Below, piece by piece: positions 48,609-56,805 of a stretch of 64,000 nucleotides of DNA. Position numbers and translations under genes: made by a program. Source of the stretch: a virus; IMG/VR virus record IMGVR_UViG_3300021959_006010, positions 62,001 through 126,000 of that record. One strand, 5' to 3'. How positions within the stretch are numbered: position 1 is the first letter of the stretch; each line of letters starts with the position of its first letter. Under the pieces are notes generated by a model. That model saw only the letters and a program-made list of their open reading frames with translations, did no database searches and was not told where the DNA came from.

Positions 48609-48858
48609 TGTGGGGATCTCTTGATTTACTACCTGATTCTCTTTTTATTTGATATAACAAATACTCATTGCGAGTATATATTAAATCCCAACTACGTCCT
48701 TTAATAGGAGGTCGACCCATGTCGTCGAATGTAATTTCTAGTAATATGTATTTTTTTAACCAAATACGCTTTTTACTAAAGCTACTTCTTACAGGCCACC
48801 AGGCAAACTTTTCATGTGCTGTCTCTACTTGATCAAAGTATGCACTTATATGTTTCAT
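48589..48858 (-). CDS. Small phage protein (89 aa)
   Basis: 89 residues, basic, with aromatic-rich start (MKHISAYFDQVETAHEKFAW) and a Lys/Arg-rich end. It lies between dCMP deaminase and thyA, overlapping both by 4 to 20 bases. Not recognised. Confidence 0.7.
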   Translation of the reverse strand: MKHISAYFDQVETAHEKFAWWPVRSSFSKKRIWLKKYILLEITFDDMGRPPIKGRSWDLIYTRNEYLLYQIKRESGSKSRDPHNERKVY

Positions 48859-49721
48859 ACAGCCATTGGTGCTTTAATTGAATCCATTGGATTGTAATTG
48901 TGTAATTTATATTGACTAGGAACAGTTTCTATTAGATCTTCTAAATTTTTAAATACAGGCATTTCAAGTATAGGACCTTTTTGAGGCTCGCGAGTAATTT
49001 GTTCTTTTACTTGATCCATATGATTTTGATAGATATGACAATCTCCACCTGTCCATACAAAGTCTCCTGGTTTTAAATTAAGCAATTGTGCAAACATGTG
49101 TGTAAGCAAACTATAACTGGCAATATTAAATGGAACACCTAAAAACATATCAGCACTGCGTTGGTATAATTGACAACTTAGTTCGCCATCCTGTACATGG
49201 AACTGAAAAAGTGTATGACACGGTGGTAAAGCCATTACACTTACCATATCAGCATTCCATGCACTTACAATATGTCTACGGCTTTCGGGATTATAATGCA
49301 AACTTTCTAATACATTTGCTATTTGATCGACATGGCCGAACTTGGCATCCCAACTGCGCCATTGGTGCCCGTATACCGGTCCCAAATCTTTACGAAAATC
49401 ATTATTAATATAACCTAAATCTTTTGCTTGTGCATCTGCATTTGCAGTCCAAATAGTGTTTTTATCTACTAGTTCTGTTTTGTCTTTTTCAAAAGTAATT
49501 TCTGCAAGTCGACGCTCGTCTGCACTTCCTTCGAGCATCCAAAGTAGTTCTCCAACTACTGCTCTCCATGCCAGTTTCTTTGTTGTAACAGCTGGAAATT
49601 CGTTGCGTAAATCAAAACGCATTTGATAACCAAAAACGCCCCGTGTGCCTACACCTGTTCTGTCATCGCGATCCTTACCGTGTTCTAATATATGTTCTAG
49701 TGCATCAAGATATTGCTTCAA
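48855..49721 (-). CDS. thyA: Thymidylate synthase (ThyA)
   Basis: 288 residues. The catalytic Cys is C168 in MALPPCHTLFQFH, and RSADMFLGVPFNIASYS is the folate/dUMP region. It makes dTMP using methylene-tetrahydrofolate. DHFR (50.3 kb) regenerates the folate, and dCMP deaminase supplies dUMP, so thymidylate supply is phage-encoded. Confidence 0.97.
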   Translation of the reverse strand: MKQYLDALEHILEHGKDRDDRTGVGTRGVFGYQMRFDLRNEFPAVTTKKLAWRAVVGELLWMLEGSADERRLAEITFEKDKTELVDKNTIWTANADAQAKDLGYINNDFRKDLGPVYGHQWRSWDAKFGHVDQIANVLESLHYNPESRRHIVSAWNADMVSVMALPPCHTLFQFHVQDGELSCQLYQRSADMFLGVPFNIASYSLLTHMFAQLLNLKPGDFVWTGGDCHIYQNHMDQVKEQITREPQKGPILEMPVFKNLEDLIETVPSQYKLHNYNPMDSIKAPMAV

Positions 49722-49731
49722 TTATTTTCTC

Positions 49732-50334
49732 CTATATTAACGAAAAGTTTCCAGATACTGATGTTCTAGTGCAGTCGCTTTTAAATGATGCAACTGAATG
49801 ATACAAAGACGCAGGAAATATAAAAATGTCTCCTACTTCCGGAAAAAAACTACGAGTGTTTATTGAGTAGCGTTGGTGACTACTGTGTAAAAATTGTATA
49901 GATCCTGGACCTGACTCTATTAATTCTTTTTTAGCCGCACTTACATGTTTTTGATATTCTTCTTTTAATTCTTCTGGAACTTCTAAGTATATTACAAAAG
50001 ACATATCGTGCGAATGTGTGTGCCAAGGATTAAATTCTTTTGCTTGCATAAAATTAATCCACAGTGTACCGAGATTAAAATTAGAATGATTTGCTCTCCA
50101 ACCATAATAATGTTCAAATACATTAAAGTAATCGTCTAACACGGGGTGCATCTGATCAACAAACCATTTCTGATCTTCTTGATTATACAAATATTCTTTA
50201 TCTAAAATTCCAGCTAAGTCAGGTCTAGCATCAATAGTTGAGTTTTTACCTCTTTCTAGTAATCCGTCAACTACGTGTTGAGGAACTTTATTTCTATATA
50301 ACAAAGGTCCCCAATAATAAAAAAATCCTGACAT
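49732..50334 (-). CDS. Second 2-oxoglutarate/Fe(II) oxygenase-like protein
   Basis: 200 residues from ATG 50334 (TAATG overlap with DHFR). FNPWHTHSHDMSFVIYLEV carries the H-x-H motif, and DIFIFPASLYHSV the distal His, as in TIGR02466. R at SDCTRTSVS may bind 2-oxoglutarate. Substrate unknown. It shares the operon with thyA and DHFR, which invites a link to nucleotide or nucleobase modification. Confidence 0.8.
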   Translation of the reverse strand: MSGFFYYWGPLLYRNKVPQHVVDGLLERGKNSTIDARPDLAGILDKEYLYNQEDQKWFVDQMHPVLDDYFNVFEHYYGWRANHSNFNLGTLWINFMQAKEFNPWHTHSHDMSFVIYLEVPEELKEEYQKHVSAAKKELIESGPGSIQFLHSSHQRYSINTRSFFPEVGDIFIFPASLYHSVASFKSDCTRTSVSGNFSLI

Positions 50335-50828
50335 TATACTTTTTTCTTCCAAATTTGAAATATTACGTTTTCGGGATCACCTTCTAAATGATCTAATTCA
50401 AATAGTGTTTGTATTTTCATTAGTGGTAAAAATGTATCGCAATCGTATTCGCCTGGTATACGGCTTATATAAAATTCATCAATAACACCAAGACATTGTT
50501 CAACAATGTTAGGTCCGCCAATAACCCAAATAATTAAACCCGGACATGTTGCTTCAAGTTCTTTTAGTTCTGCATTTAAATCACCACTAATATATCCATC
50601 TGCGCCAGGATAATCTTCTTTACGTGTAGTTACTAATACGTTTGTACGTTTAGGCAAAGGCCGTGGCATATGAGGATCTTCCCAAGTAGTAGACCCCATA
50701 ACAACAATATGACCTGCTGTATTTTCTTTGAACCATTTTAAATCTGTTGAATTGTTAGGCCATGGTAGTGTTCCGTCCTTGCTTACGCCACCTTCGTCGT
50801 CACATGCTAAAATTGCTTTAATCGCCAT
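50334..50828 (-). CDS. folA: Dihydrofolate reductase (DHFR)
   Basis: 164 residues from ATG 50828. [51 protein letters not shown] and [11 protein letters not shown] are the DHFR strands and the catalytic Asp region (TDLKWF). Recycles dihydrofolate produced by ThyA. Overlaps the ferredoxin gene by 11 bases. Confidence 0.93.
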   Translation of the reverse strand: MAIKAILACDDEGGVSKDGTLPWPNNSTDLKWFKENTAGHIVVMGSTTWEDPHMPRPLPKRTNVLVTTRKEDYPGADGYISGDLNAELKELEATCPGLIIWVIGGPNIVEQCLGVIDEFYISRIPGEYDCDTFLPLMKIQTLFELDHLEGDPENVIFQIWKKKV

Positions 50829-51165
50829 CACCAGCCTCTTCTGAAAAGTGTTCTTCGTACTTATTGGGTACACCGTCCCACTGTTCGTGATCTGGTAACG
50901 GATCTTTTTTACCTGTAATTACAGGCCAAATTAAACTATATTTGTGATTAATTTGTGTCCATTTATCTCGTTCTGCTTCGTCTAGATTCATATCCGGAAC
51001 AATAGCGTCCACAGGACATTCCGGCTCGCAGACTCCACAATCAATGCATTCGTCTGGATTAATTGCTAAAAAGTTTTCTCCTTCGTAAAAACAATCTACA
51101 GGACAAACTTCTACACAGTCTGTGTGTTTACATTTTACACAATTATCTGTTACCAGATAAGTCAT
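50818..51165 (-). CDS. fdxA: 7Fe ferredoxin ([3Fe-4S][4Fe-4S], FdxA type)
   Basis: 115 residues. Cysteines at 9, 12, 17, 21, 25, 40, 43, 46 and 50 reproduce the Azotobacter FdI ligand spacing: C9/C17/C50 for the 3Fe cluster and C21/C40/C43/C46 for the 4Fe cluster. It carries one-electron reductant. Possible clients in this genome are the desaturase, radical SAM enzymes or a host reductase. The gene overlaps the nucleosidase-like gene by 23 bases. Confidence 0.92.
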   Translation of the reverse strand: MTYLVTDNCVKCKHTDCVEVCPVDCFYEGENFLAINPDECIDCGVCEPECPVDAIVPDMNLDEAERDKWTQINHKYSLIWPVITGKKDPLPDHEQWDGVPNKYEEHFSEEAGDGD

Positions 51166-51730
51166 TTATTACCTCCATAAAAGCTTCGGCGCCTTTGTTA
51201 ACGTTTTCTTGCCAGTTATCCATTGCATTCTCATCTGCAAAATCACTAACATATTTGTAACAACTAAATTTAAACTTTAAGACATTTGCAGCCTTTGCAA
51301 TAGCATAGCCTTCCATGTCGACTAAATCTACATTTGCATATTCAAACCACGGATCGTGTTCCATAACAAAACTATCACCGGTACCTAATGTAATATTTGT
51401 ATTAGTGTTTAACAAAATAGGACCGGCTGTATCATCATGTTCAAAAGGAGTGGTTCCTCTAGGTGCTTGAGGTTCAGCAATCATGTCTCTCTGTATTATA
51501 ACATCAGGCTGAACTAATTGACCTATTAAATTTTTCTGGCTAACAATTCCAGCGGTACCATAATTAATTATTTGTTGAGTGCCAGGTAACTTTACTAAAC
51601 CACAAGCAGCAATTGCAGCATTTACTTTTCCTACACCAGTGTATGCAATCTGCCAACTAGTATCTGGACGATTGTTAAAAAAGTAATTCCTGTCAAGTTC
51701 GCTTTCTAATGCAACTAGAACCCAATTCAT
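51143..51730 (-). CDS. MTA/SAH nucleosidase-like protein (nucleoside phosphorylase superfamily)
   Basis: 195 residues. INYGTAGIV near 65 is a phosphate/ribose-binding loop, [11 protein letters not shown] near 135 is the purine-nucleoside signature (M-E-G), and YVSDFAD is the base-binding Asp. 5'-methylthioadenosine/SAH nucleosidase is the closest match and would clear by-products of radical SAM or methylase reactions. AMP nucleosidase-like activity is an alternative. It is shorter than the usual 230. Confidence 0.8.
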   Translation of the reverse strand: MNWVLVALESELDRNYFFNNRPDTSWQIAYTGVGKVNAAIAACGLVKLPGTQQIINYGTAGIVSQKNLIGQLVQPDVIIQRDMIAEPQAPRGTTPFEHDDTAGPILLNTNTNITLGTGDSFVMEHDPWFEYANVDLVDMEGYAIAKAANVLKFKFSCYKYVSDFADENAMDNWQENVNKGAEAFMEVINDLSGNR

Positions 51731-52644
51731 TACAACCTCGCTAGACGTATCAGTGTTGCAGCTAAATTTATCTCTGGATCTGCTACTAGTGTATGATCAA
51801 CTAGTCCTTGTTTAATTACAAGTACTGCTTGATCTTGTTGTTCTTCACTTCCGAACAGTTCAATGTTATCATACAACCAGCGATAAACTTCTTCCATTTC
51901 TTCTGGACGAATAGCACCGCACAACAGTTTACGTGCTTCTTGGATCTTGCCTGCTTTAAACAGTTCAACCATATCCAACTTCCAGTCGCTCTCGCCTGTG
52001 TCGCCTTGTTGTGGAGCAACTAATACTCCGTCGACTGAATTCATTTGCACCATATTGATGCATTTTCTTAAATCTGGATATGTTGCTTTGACATACGTGT
52101 CCAAAGTATCAAGGTCCGGGCTAACTCCCTCCGTAATAAGTATTTCCGCGACCCTCGCAGTAAACTCTGTCTGGTCGATTTTGGCAATATGGAAACCTTG
52201 GCACCTGCTGTGGATAGCCGGTATAATACGGTTTGGATAGTTACACGTGAGTATAAAACGAGCAGTGCTATGATATTCTTCCATAACACCACGTAACGCT
52301 GCTTGAGCGTTTGGAGATAAGTAATCAGCCTCATCTAATAGTACCACCTTAAAGTCCCCAAATGGGATCATTTGTACAAAGTTTACAATTTTATCACGAA
52401 CATCATCTACAGAGTTTGTTCGCGATGCGTTAATTTCTAGTACGTCTAAATCGTTGACGTCTAGTTCGTTGAACAACAATTTTGCCAACGTTGTTTTTCC
52501 TATTCCAGCATTGCCTGAAAACAGCAAGTGCGGGATTGTTTTGTCTTTTATCCAAGTTTTTACCTGCGCTTTTTGTGCTTCGTCTCTAAACACATAACCG
52601 TCTACTGTCTTCGGACGATACTTTTCTACCCATAATTCTTTCAT
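51730..52644 (-). CDS. 44: Clamp-loader ATPase subunit (gp44 type)
   Basis: 304 residues. Walker A GNAGIGKTT (44-52), Walker B LLDEAD, and the SRC motif HSRCQ at about 145-149 are clear. KELWVEKYRPKTVDGY starts the protein, as in RFC small subunits. It opens and loads the gp45 clamp; the partner gp62-like subunit was not identified in the window. Overlaps the exonuclease and nucleosidase-like genes by a few bases. Confidence 0.93.
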   Translation of the reverse strand: MKELWVEKYRPKTVDGYVFRDEAQKAQVKTWIKDKTIPHLLFSGNAGIGKTTLAKLLFNELDVNDLDVLEINASRTNSVDDVRDKIVNFVQMIPFGDFKVVLLDEADYLSPNAQAALRGVMEEYHSTARFILTCNYPNRIIPAIHSRCQGFHIAKIDQTEFTARVAEILITEGVSPDLDTLDTYVKATYPDLRKCINMVQMNSVDGVLVAPQQGDTGESDWKLDMVELFKAGKIQEARKLLCGAIRPEEMEEVYRWLYDNIELFGSEEQQDQAVLVIKQGLVDHTLVADPEINLAATLIRLARL

Positions 52645-53171
52645 TGTGTGATCCCTAATTCTTTATATGCCATTTGTACACCTTTTGCTTGGAAGTATGC
52701 ATCTGCTAGTGCATTGTGTAAATCACTTTGTCCTATTACTTTACGTGGATCAACTTTACAGCAAGCAAAAAGTGTGCGACTATCTCGCACTTGCCAAAAC
52801 TGCCACGGTATAGGTTTGCTACACTGTCGCAACATATCTTCTAAAATTGTAATGTCAAAGCCATAACCGTGACCCCAAAGAACATCAACACCATTCATCC
52901 ATTTAGGCAATGTGTCAATAAAAGTGTCCATAGCAATTCGTCCTTCTTCTGAGAACGCTTCTTCTTGTGCTTTAGGATCCTGTTGCGACCACCAATTAAT
53001 AGTAGCATCACTTACTTGACGATATTGACTGTCGATGTCTAATTTATAATAAAACTCACTATGCGGTTCAGTGTCTGAAAGTGGATCAAATTTTACACCA
53101 CCTACACTAAGCACTGTTGCACCGGGTGTTGTATGCAGTGTCTCTAAATCGATCATTGCATGTATTGTCAT
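52641..53171 (-). CDS. DnaQ-like 3'-5' exonuclease
   Basis: 176 residues. MIDLETLHTTPGA holds the D-x-E metal motif (D7, E9), GHGYGFDITILEDML is Exo II-like, and SDLHNALADAYFQAKG is the Exo III H-x4-D. Similar to the Rv2179c-type and T4 DexA-type exonucleases. A role in RNA or DNA turnover is plausible. It lies between the membrane protein and clamp loader genes. Confidence 0.87.
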   Translation of the reverse strand: MTIHAMIDLETLHTTPGATVLSVGGVKFDPLSDTEPHSEFYYKLDIDSQYRQVSDATINWWSQQDPKAQEEAFSEEGRIAMDTFIDTLPKWMNGVDVLWGHGYGFDITILEDMLRQCSKPIPWQFWQVRDSRTLFACCKVDPRKVIGQSDLHNALADAYFQAKGVQMAYKELGITQ

Positions 53172-53386
53172 TTTGTTACCTTGTTTTTACGATTTTCTTG
53201 ACCGATGCCTGCAATAATTAAGAAGACATATAGTATGGGCCATGCCCACCCCGTCAAGTAACCTGTTATATGTAAAATTAATAGTGCGATGCCAGTCGCA
53301 CCTGTTGTACCGATGCCACTTGCTTGTGGTCCTACAGTAATAGCATATTCTGGTAGTTTCATGAGATCTCCTAATAATTTATACAT
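53168..53386 (-). CDS. Small membrane protein (72 aa)
   Basis: 72 residues with two hydrophobic helices (TGIALLILHITGYLTG and AWPILYVFLIIAGIG) and a basic C-terminus. It opens the operon with the exonuclease and clamp loader and has a promoter embedded in a long inverted repeat. Function unknown. Confidence 0.7.
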   Translation of the reverse strand: MYKLLGDLMKLPEYAITVGPQASGIGTTGATGIALLILHITGYLTGWAWPILYVFLIIAGIGQENRKNKVTK

Positions 53387-53415
53387 ATTATAACGTATAA
53401 ACTATTAGGAGTCAA
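53368..53415 (-). promoter_or_regulatory. Sigma70-like promoter inside a 17-bp inverted repeat (clamp-loader operon)
   Basis: TTGACT (53415-53410), 17 bases, TATAAT (53392-53387). The inverted repeat at 53368-53384 and 53395-53411 (17-bp arms, one mismatch, 10-base loop) covers the -10 region and the Shine-Dalgarno AGGAG. It could be an operator or a hairpin that hides the ribosome site. Confidence 0.72.
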
Positions 53416-53422
53416 GTGTTTT

Positions 53423-54094
53423 TTATTCGCGATTTCCGAGTAGTGATAATAGCATCTGGAATAGGTTTATAAAATTCAAATATAAACTAATTGCAAATTG
53501 TATTCCGTATCTTGGATCGCCGCCATGACTTATATAAATGTTTTTAGCGTTTTGTGTGTCCCAAGCAGTTAATCCTGTAAACACAACAACACCAATAATA
53601 CTAATTACAAACTGTAACGCACTACTTGCTAAAAAGATATTAACAACCATTGCAATAATGATACCAATTAAGCCCATAAGCAAAAAGTGTCCAAATCCTG
53701 TAAGGTCACGTTTAGTAGTATAACCCCATAGACTTGCACTTGCAAAAGTTGCTGCTGTAATAAAGAAAACTTGTGCAATGCTTGCGCCTGTATATATAGC
53801 AAAAATTGGTGCAAGTCCGACACCCATCACTGCTGTAAAAGTGTAGTAGAATGTGCGAAGTGTATCATAACTCCAATTTTGTCCTGCAAAGCTATACCAC
53901 AAGATCATTCCTAATGGCGCTAGTGCAAAAATCCATATTGCTCCTGCCATTGCAGCAAGCATTCCGGTTGAATAAACTAGCCATGCTACAATTCCACTAA
54001 CAGCAAGTCCTGCCGCAGTATGGTTGTACATGTTAAGCATAAACTCACGTAAACCTTCGTCGTACTGTCTACGTGCTTCTGTAATTGTACTCAT
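53423..54094 (-). CDS. BAX inhibitor-1 / YccA-family membrane protein
   Basis: 223 residues from ATG 54094, which has GAGGAG 7 bases upstream. Seven hydrophobic segments run from about residue 20 to 220, with FFITAATFASASLWGYTTKR near 113 and GLTAWDTQNAKNIY near 178, the UPF0005 signature. These proteins modulate membrane-protein proteolysis (with FtsH) or calcium leak. A phage copy may counter host death or quality control; this is inference. Confidence 0.9.
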   Translation of the reverse strand: MSTITEARRQYDEGLREFMLNMYNHTAAGLAVSGIVAWLVYSTGMLAAMAGAIWIFALAPLGMILWYSFAGQNWSYDTLRTFYYTFTAVMGVGLAPIFAIYTGASIAQVFFITAATFASASLWGYTTKRDLTGFGHFLLMGLIGIIIAMVVNIFLASSALQFVISIIGVVVFTGLTAWDTQNAKNIYISHGGDPRYGIQFAISLYLNFINLFQMLLSLLGNRE

Positions 54095-54145
54095 TGTATT
54101 TCTCCTCAAATAAAGGTACCGTCCATAAATTAATAGGAGGTAGAT

Positions 54146-54508
54146 TTAATTCTGGCCAAGAAATGGTGCTAGTTCCGGAGCCTTCCAACCTTCTGGTTTT
54201 AATACCTTGCCGTCTTCTCGCTTGATTACTTTGCCTGTTTCTGGATTGATTTTTGCAAAGTTTGTATTCATTACTTCTTTCCATGCACCTTCTCCGTCAA
54301 AGCCGCCTGCTCGAATAGCACCCATAGTAACAACTAGAATGTCAATTAGTGCATCAAGTTGTTCTACTTTATCTTCTTCTTCAACCGCAGTTAAAAGTTC
54401 GTCAAATTCTTCTGCAATTAAACCAAGATACATTTTATAGTTTGCTTCACTCGGTTCTTGATCACATGCAGAACCAAACGTGTCAATATCTTTAAATGGA
54501 TTTGTCAT
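54146..54508 (-). CDS. mazG: MazG-like nucleotide pyrophosphohydrolase
   Basis: 120 residues. GLIAEEFDELLTAV (29-42) is the E-E-x-x-E metal helix, and LDALIDILVVTMGAI (50-64) the E-x-x-D-type second helix. Hydrolyses NTPs or ppGpp-like signals. The C-terminal NFAKINPETGKVIKREDGKV phrase is typical of phage MazG-like proteins. Common in marine myoviruses. Confidence 0.88.
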   Translation of the reverse strand: MTNPFKDIDTFGSACDQEPSEANYKMYLGLIAEEFDELLTAVEEEDKVEQLDALIDILVVTMGAIRAGGFDGEGAWKEVMNTNFAKINPETGKVIKREDGKVLKPEGWKAPELAPFLGQN

Positions 54509-54517
54509 TAATACCTC

Positions 54518-54928
54518 TTAATATTGTTGACCCATAAATGAGCTAGGATCAATTGTTGCATGTTCGCCGTCGCTATATTCTGCACCGATTGTAACACCGT
54601 CTGGTTTTTCATCTGAATATGCTAAAACGCTTTCTGTTTCAACCATACGAATTGTAACTTCGTTGCCGTTGATATCCATGTCTACGCCTCGTGTCCAACG
54701 ACCGTGTTCTACAAGGATCCAATCGCCTACTTCGTAAGGTTCGTTATTTTCTGGACCTTTTGCATGTACTCGAGCCCAACGTGGATATATACCTCGGGTT
54801 GTTCCGTCATCGTCTCTAAGGATTAATCCACTCTTTGTTTTTTGTTCTCCAAAATACATATCTTTTACAAGAACTCTATCACCGATAGGTCTTAGATCAC
54901 CTTTAATGCGATTTAAGTTTATAGCCAT
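54518..54928 (-). CDS. groES: GroES-like cochaperonin (T4 gp31 type)
   Basis: 136 residues. LRPIGDRVLVKDMYFG starts the Cpn10 fold, TKSGLIL is the mobile loop region, and YEVGDWILVEHGRW and VRMVETESVLAY are conserved strands. Larger than GroES (97), like phage gp31. It may replace host GroES for capsid folding. Confidence 0.88.
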   Translation of the reverse strand: MAINLNRIKGDLRPIGDRVLVKDMYFGEQKTKSGLILRDDDGTTRGIYPRWARVHAKGPENNEPYEVGDWILVEHGRWTRGVDMDINGNEVTIRMVETESVLAYSDEKPDGVTIGAEYSDGEHATIDPSSFMGQQY

Positions 54929-55344
54929 TATTCACCTTTTTTTACAAAATTGCCATCTTCGTCTTCTACCCATTCTGCATCCATTTCGTCAAATTCTTTT
55001 AATTCAGATGTTGAAGGGGTAGCTTCTTTTTGTACTTTTTGTTGTGCTCTAGTTGCTTTCTTAGGAGTAGTTTCTACAGTTGTAGTAACTTCTTCTGTAC
55101 TTGCTTGAGCAGCAACAGGCTTAGGAGTTTCTGAAGCAACAGGCTTAGTTTTATAATATTCCTTTGCAACATCTTCTCTCTTTTTAACAATCTTGCCACC
55201 GGGTCCAAGAATATCGCCTCTAGCGTTCATTCTTGCATTACCAACAGCAGGCGTCAATTCGTTCTTTTTACGTAGCAAGTCCATGTCAATTGACTTTCCT
55301 TGCATTGTTTTATAGACTGTACGTCCGTTTCTTCCAGCAGCCAT
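54928..55344 (-). CDS. Phage protein of unknown function (138 aa)
   Basis: 138 residues. N-terminal MAAGRNGRTVYKTMQGKSID, a Thr/Lys/Ala-rich middle that is probably disordered, and an acidic end (DEMDAEWVEDEDGNF). A late-type element lies 31 bases upstream. Virion-associated by promoter type only. Confidence 0.7.
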   Translation of the reverse strand: MAAGRNGRTVYKTMQGKSIDMDLLRKKNELTPAVGNARMNARGDILGPGGKIVKKREDVAKEYYKTKPVASETPKPVAAQASTEEVTTTVETTPKKATRAQQKVQKEATPSTSELKEFDEMDAEWVEDEDGNFVKKGE

Positions 55345-55374
55345 TATAGCTCTCCTTTAAGTTATATACGTATA

Positions 55375-55382
55375 TATTTATT
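55375..55382 (-). promoter_or_regulatory. Late-like element AATAAATA
   Basis: AATAAATA on the minus strand, 31 bases before the ATG of the 138-residue gene. Weaker match than the GATAAATA sites. Confidence 0.4.
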
Positions 55383-55935
55383 ATCTCAAAAACTCTCGCC
55401 AATCAAGACTGTACTTGATTGAATTAATACGATGTACACCGATCAAATACAGCACATAACTGGCAACACTTGATCCACGTCCTACACCCCATACAATATC
55501 GTTCTCACGCATAAAGTCTACAAGATAAACCATATAGCGTAATAAGTCATTCATATCACGCTTTTTAAATTCTTGTAATTCTTCGTATGCTCTATCCCAT
55601 TCGGGTGTAGTTTCAATATGGAAATCCTCACACTGTAATTCTTCCATAAGTTTTGCCGCTACCCATTCTTCTATAGCAAGCGACTTATATTCTTCAGGCA
55701 TAAACCATTCGCCTTGACATACGCCGTCAAAAGTCTTTTGATCTACATCTAGTGGGATATACTTCTGTAGCTTGTCAAAGCCTTGCTCTTCCATAGCTGA
55801 GTTGAATTTGTCTACATCGTCTGATTCGTCACATAGTACAACGTGTACCTTATCCGCATGACCACTATAAATCATGTCGATAAGATCGCGATTAGAGAAT
55901 CGTGGAATACCTAGTTCGTCTGTTTTCATAAGCAT
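55381..55935 (-). CDS. Fragment-like DNA polymerase III alpha-type (C family) protein
   Basis: 184 residues. The C-terminus (IVWGVGRGSSVASYVLYLIG and HRINSIKYSLDWREFLR) matches the start of the bacterial Pol III alpha palm (GPGRGSGAGSLVAY...LLFERFL). The rest of the catalytic core, the PHP domain and the beta-binding tail are absent. It may be a decayed or repurposed fragment, e.g. a replisome or tau-binding decoy. Two adjacent ATGs (55935, 55929) lie at or just after the promoter's likely start site. Confidence 0.72.
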   Translation of the reverse strand: MLMKTDELGIPRFSNRDLIDMIYSGHADKVHVVLCDESDDVDKFNSAMEEQGFDKLQKYIPLDVDQKTFDGVCQGEWFMPEEYKSLAIEEWVAAKLMEELQCEDFHIETTPEWDRAYEELQEFKKRDMNDLLRYMVYLVDFMRENDIVWGVGRGSSVASYVLYLIGVHRINSIKYSLDWREFLR

Positions 55936-55941
55936 ATATGT

Positions 55942-55970
55942 ATTTTACGACACATTTATAAGATTGTCAA
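55942..55970 (-). promoter_or_regulatory. Sigma70-like promoter of the Pol III alpha-like gene
   Basis: TTGACA (55970-55965), 17 bases, TAAAAT (55947-55942) on the minus strand. The expected start is within a few bases of the ATG, so the message may be nearly leaderless. Confidence 0.6.
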
Positions 55971-56187
55971 GAGAATCTTCACCGGAATCTTGACCATCTC
56001 GTTGTCTTTGCATAGCAACGGCACTTCTTGTACGTAACTCTTCTTTATACATATTAAGGACTGTTGCAATTTGACTTTGCAAATCAGGATTGTTTGTAAG
56101 AAAATACTTCCTACTTAATTCATTAATTTTATCATCTATTTGATTGTCTGATAACTCAGAAAAACTATCAACCAAAGGATTAAACAT
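55945..56187 (-). CDS. Small phage protein (80 aa)
   Basis: 80 residues, helical, acidic (MFNPLVDSFSELSDNQIDDK), ending SLDNLINVS. It looks like small virion-assembly proteins next to structural genes. TAATG-type overlap with the upstream gene. Unknown. Confidence 0.7.
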   Translation of the reverse strand: MFNPLVDSFSELSDNQIDDKINELSRKYFLTNNPDLQSQIATVLNMYKEELRTRSAVAMQRQRDGQDSGEDSLDNLINVS

Positions 56188-56771
56188 TATGAGAATTGTC
56201 CCAAATATCTAGCAAAAATAGTTACACCACCGTCGTTTGTAAAAAACTCTATAATTGTTGATACATCAGTGTCAGCTGGAGTAGTTAGTGCTGACCCTGT
56301 CCATGCTGCATCTCCGTCAGTTTTAATAGCACCAACAGCACCATTAAAAGTAATGTCACGTGCAGTACCATCATCAATTAATTCAATTCTCATTGTGCCA
56401 AAACGCTCGCTAGTTGGCCAATCTGCTAGTGTAATACTTAATGTTCCAGCAACAGTTACTTTTTGGTAGTGTCCGTTGATAAAACTTATTGTTGTGTCGG
56501 CATCAATAGTTCCGCCAATATAACCTTTAAAAGTTGATTGTTGGAAGTCAGCATCAATAATAAGACTGCCTGCCATATTATTTTCTAATGTGCTGTCTGT
56601 TAATGCGTCCTTTAAAACTGCTTTACTTTGAATATCTTCAATTTCAGCTTTTGCTGCGGCAAGACTGTTTTTGATAGTGCTGAAATTATCTCTAAATCCT
56701 TGGCTATCATTATCTCTGCCAGCAACAGGGTATTCTGCATCAATTGAACTACTATCTATGTTACTTGCCAT
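56187..56771 (-). CDS. Virion structural protein with NDSQGFRDNF motif
   Basis: 194 residues. VAGRDNDSQGFRDNFSTIKN (16-35) is the recurrent N-terminal motif on marine T4-like fibre and baseplate-type proteins; a beta-rich part follows. A late promoter lies 23 bases before the ATG. The same type of motif (GTGDDLREAFVKINQNF) occurs in the 60146-60877 gene. Role in the virion not specific. Confidence 0.72.
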   Translation of the reverse strand: MASNIDSSSIDAEYPVAGRDNDSQGFRDNFSTIKNSLAAAKAEIEDIQSKAVLKDALTDSTLENNMAGSLIIDADFQQSTFKGYIGGTIDADTTISFINGHYQKVTVAGTLSITLADWPTSERFGTMRIELIDDGTARDITFNGAVGAIKTDGDAAWTGSALTTPADTDVSTIIEFFTNDGGVTIFARYLGQFS

Positions 56772-56793
56772 TTAAATTTCCTCTTTCTAAAAC

Positions 56794-56801
56794 TATTTAT
56801 C
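56794..56801 (-). promoter_or_regulatory. T4-late-like promoter element GATAAATA
   Basis: GATAAATA on the minus strand, 23 bases before the ATG of the 194-residue structural gene. Confidence 0.62.
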
Positions 56802-56805
56802 GACA

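Noticed and set aside
54069-54284. 71-codon minus frame spanning the end of mazG
   Set aside because: Conflicts with mazG and has no good start; the NLPPINLWTVPL phrase is interesting but too short to claim.
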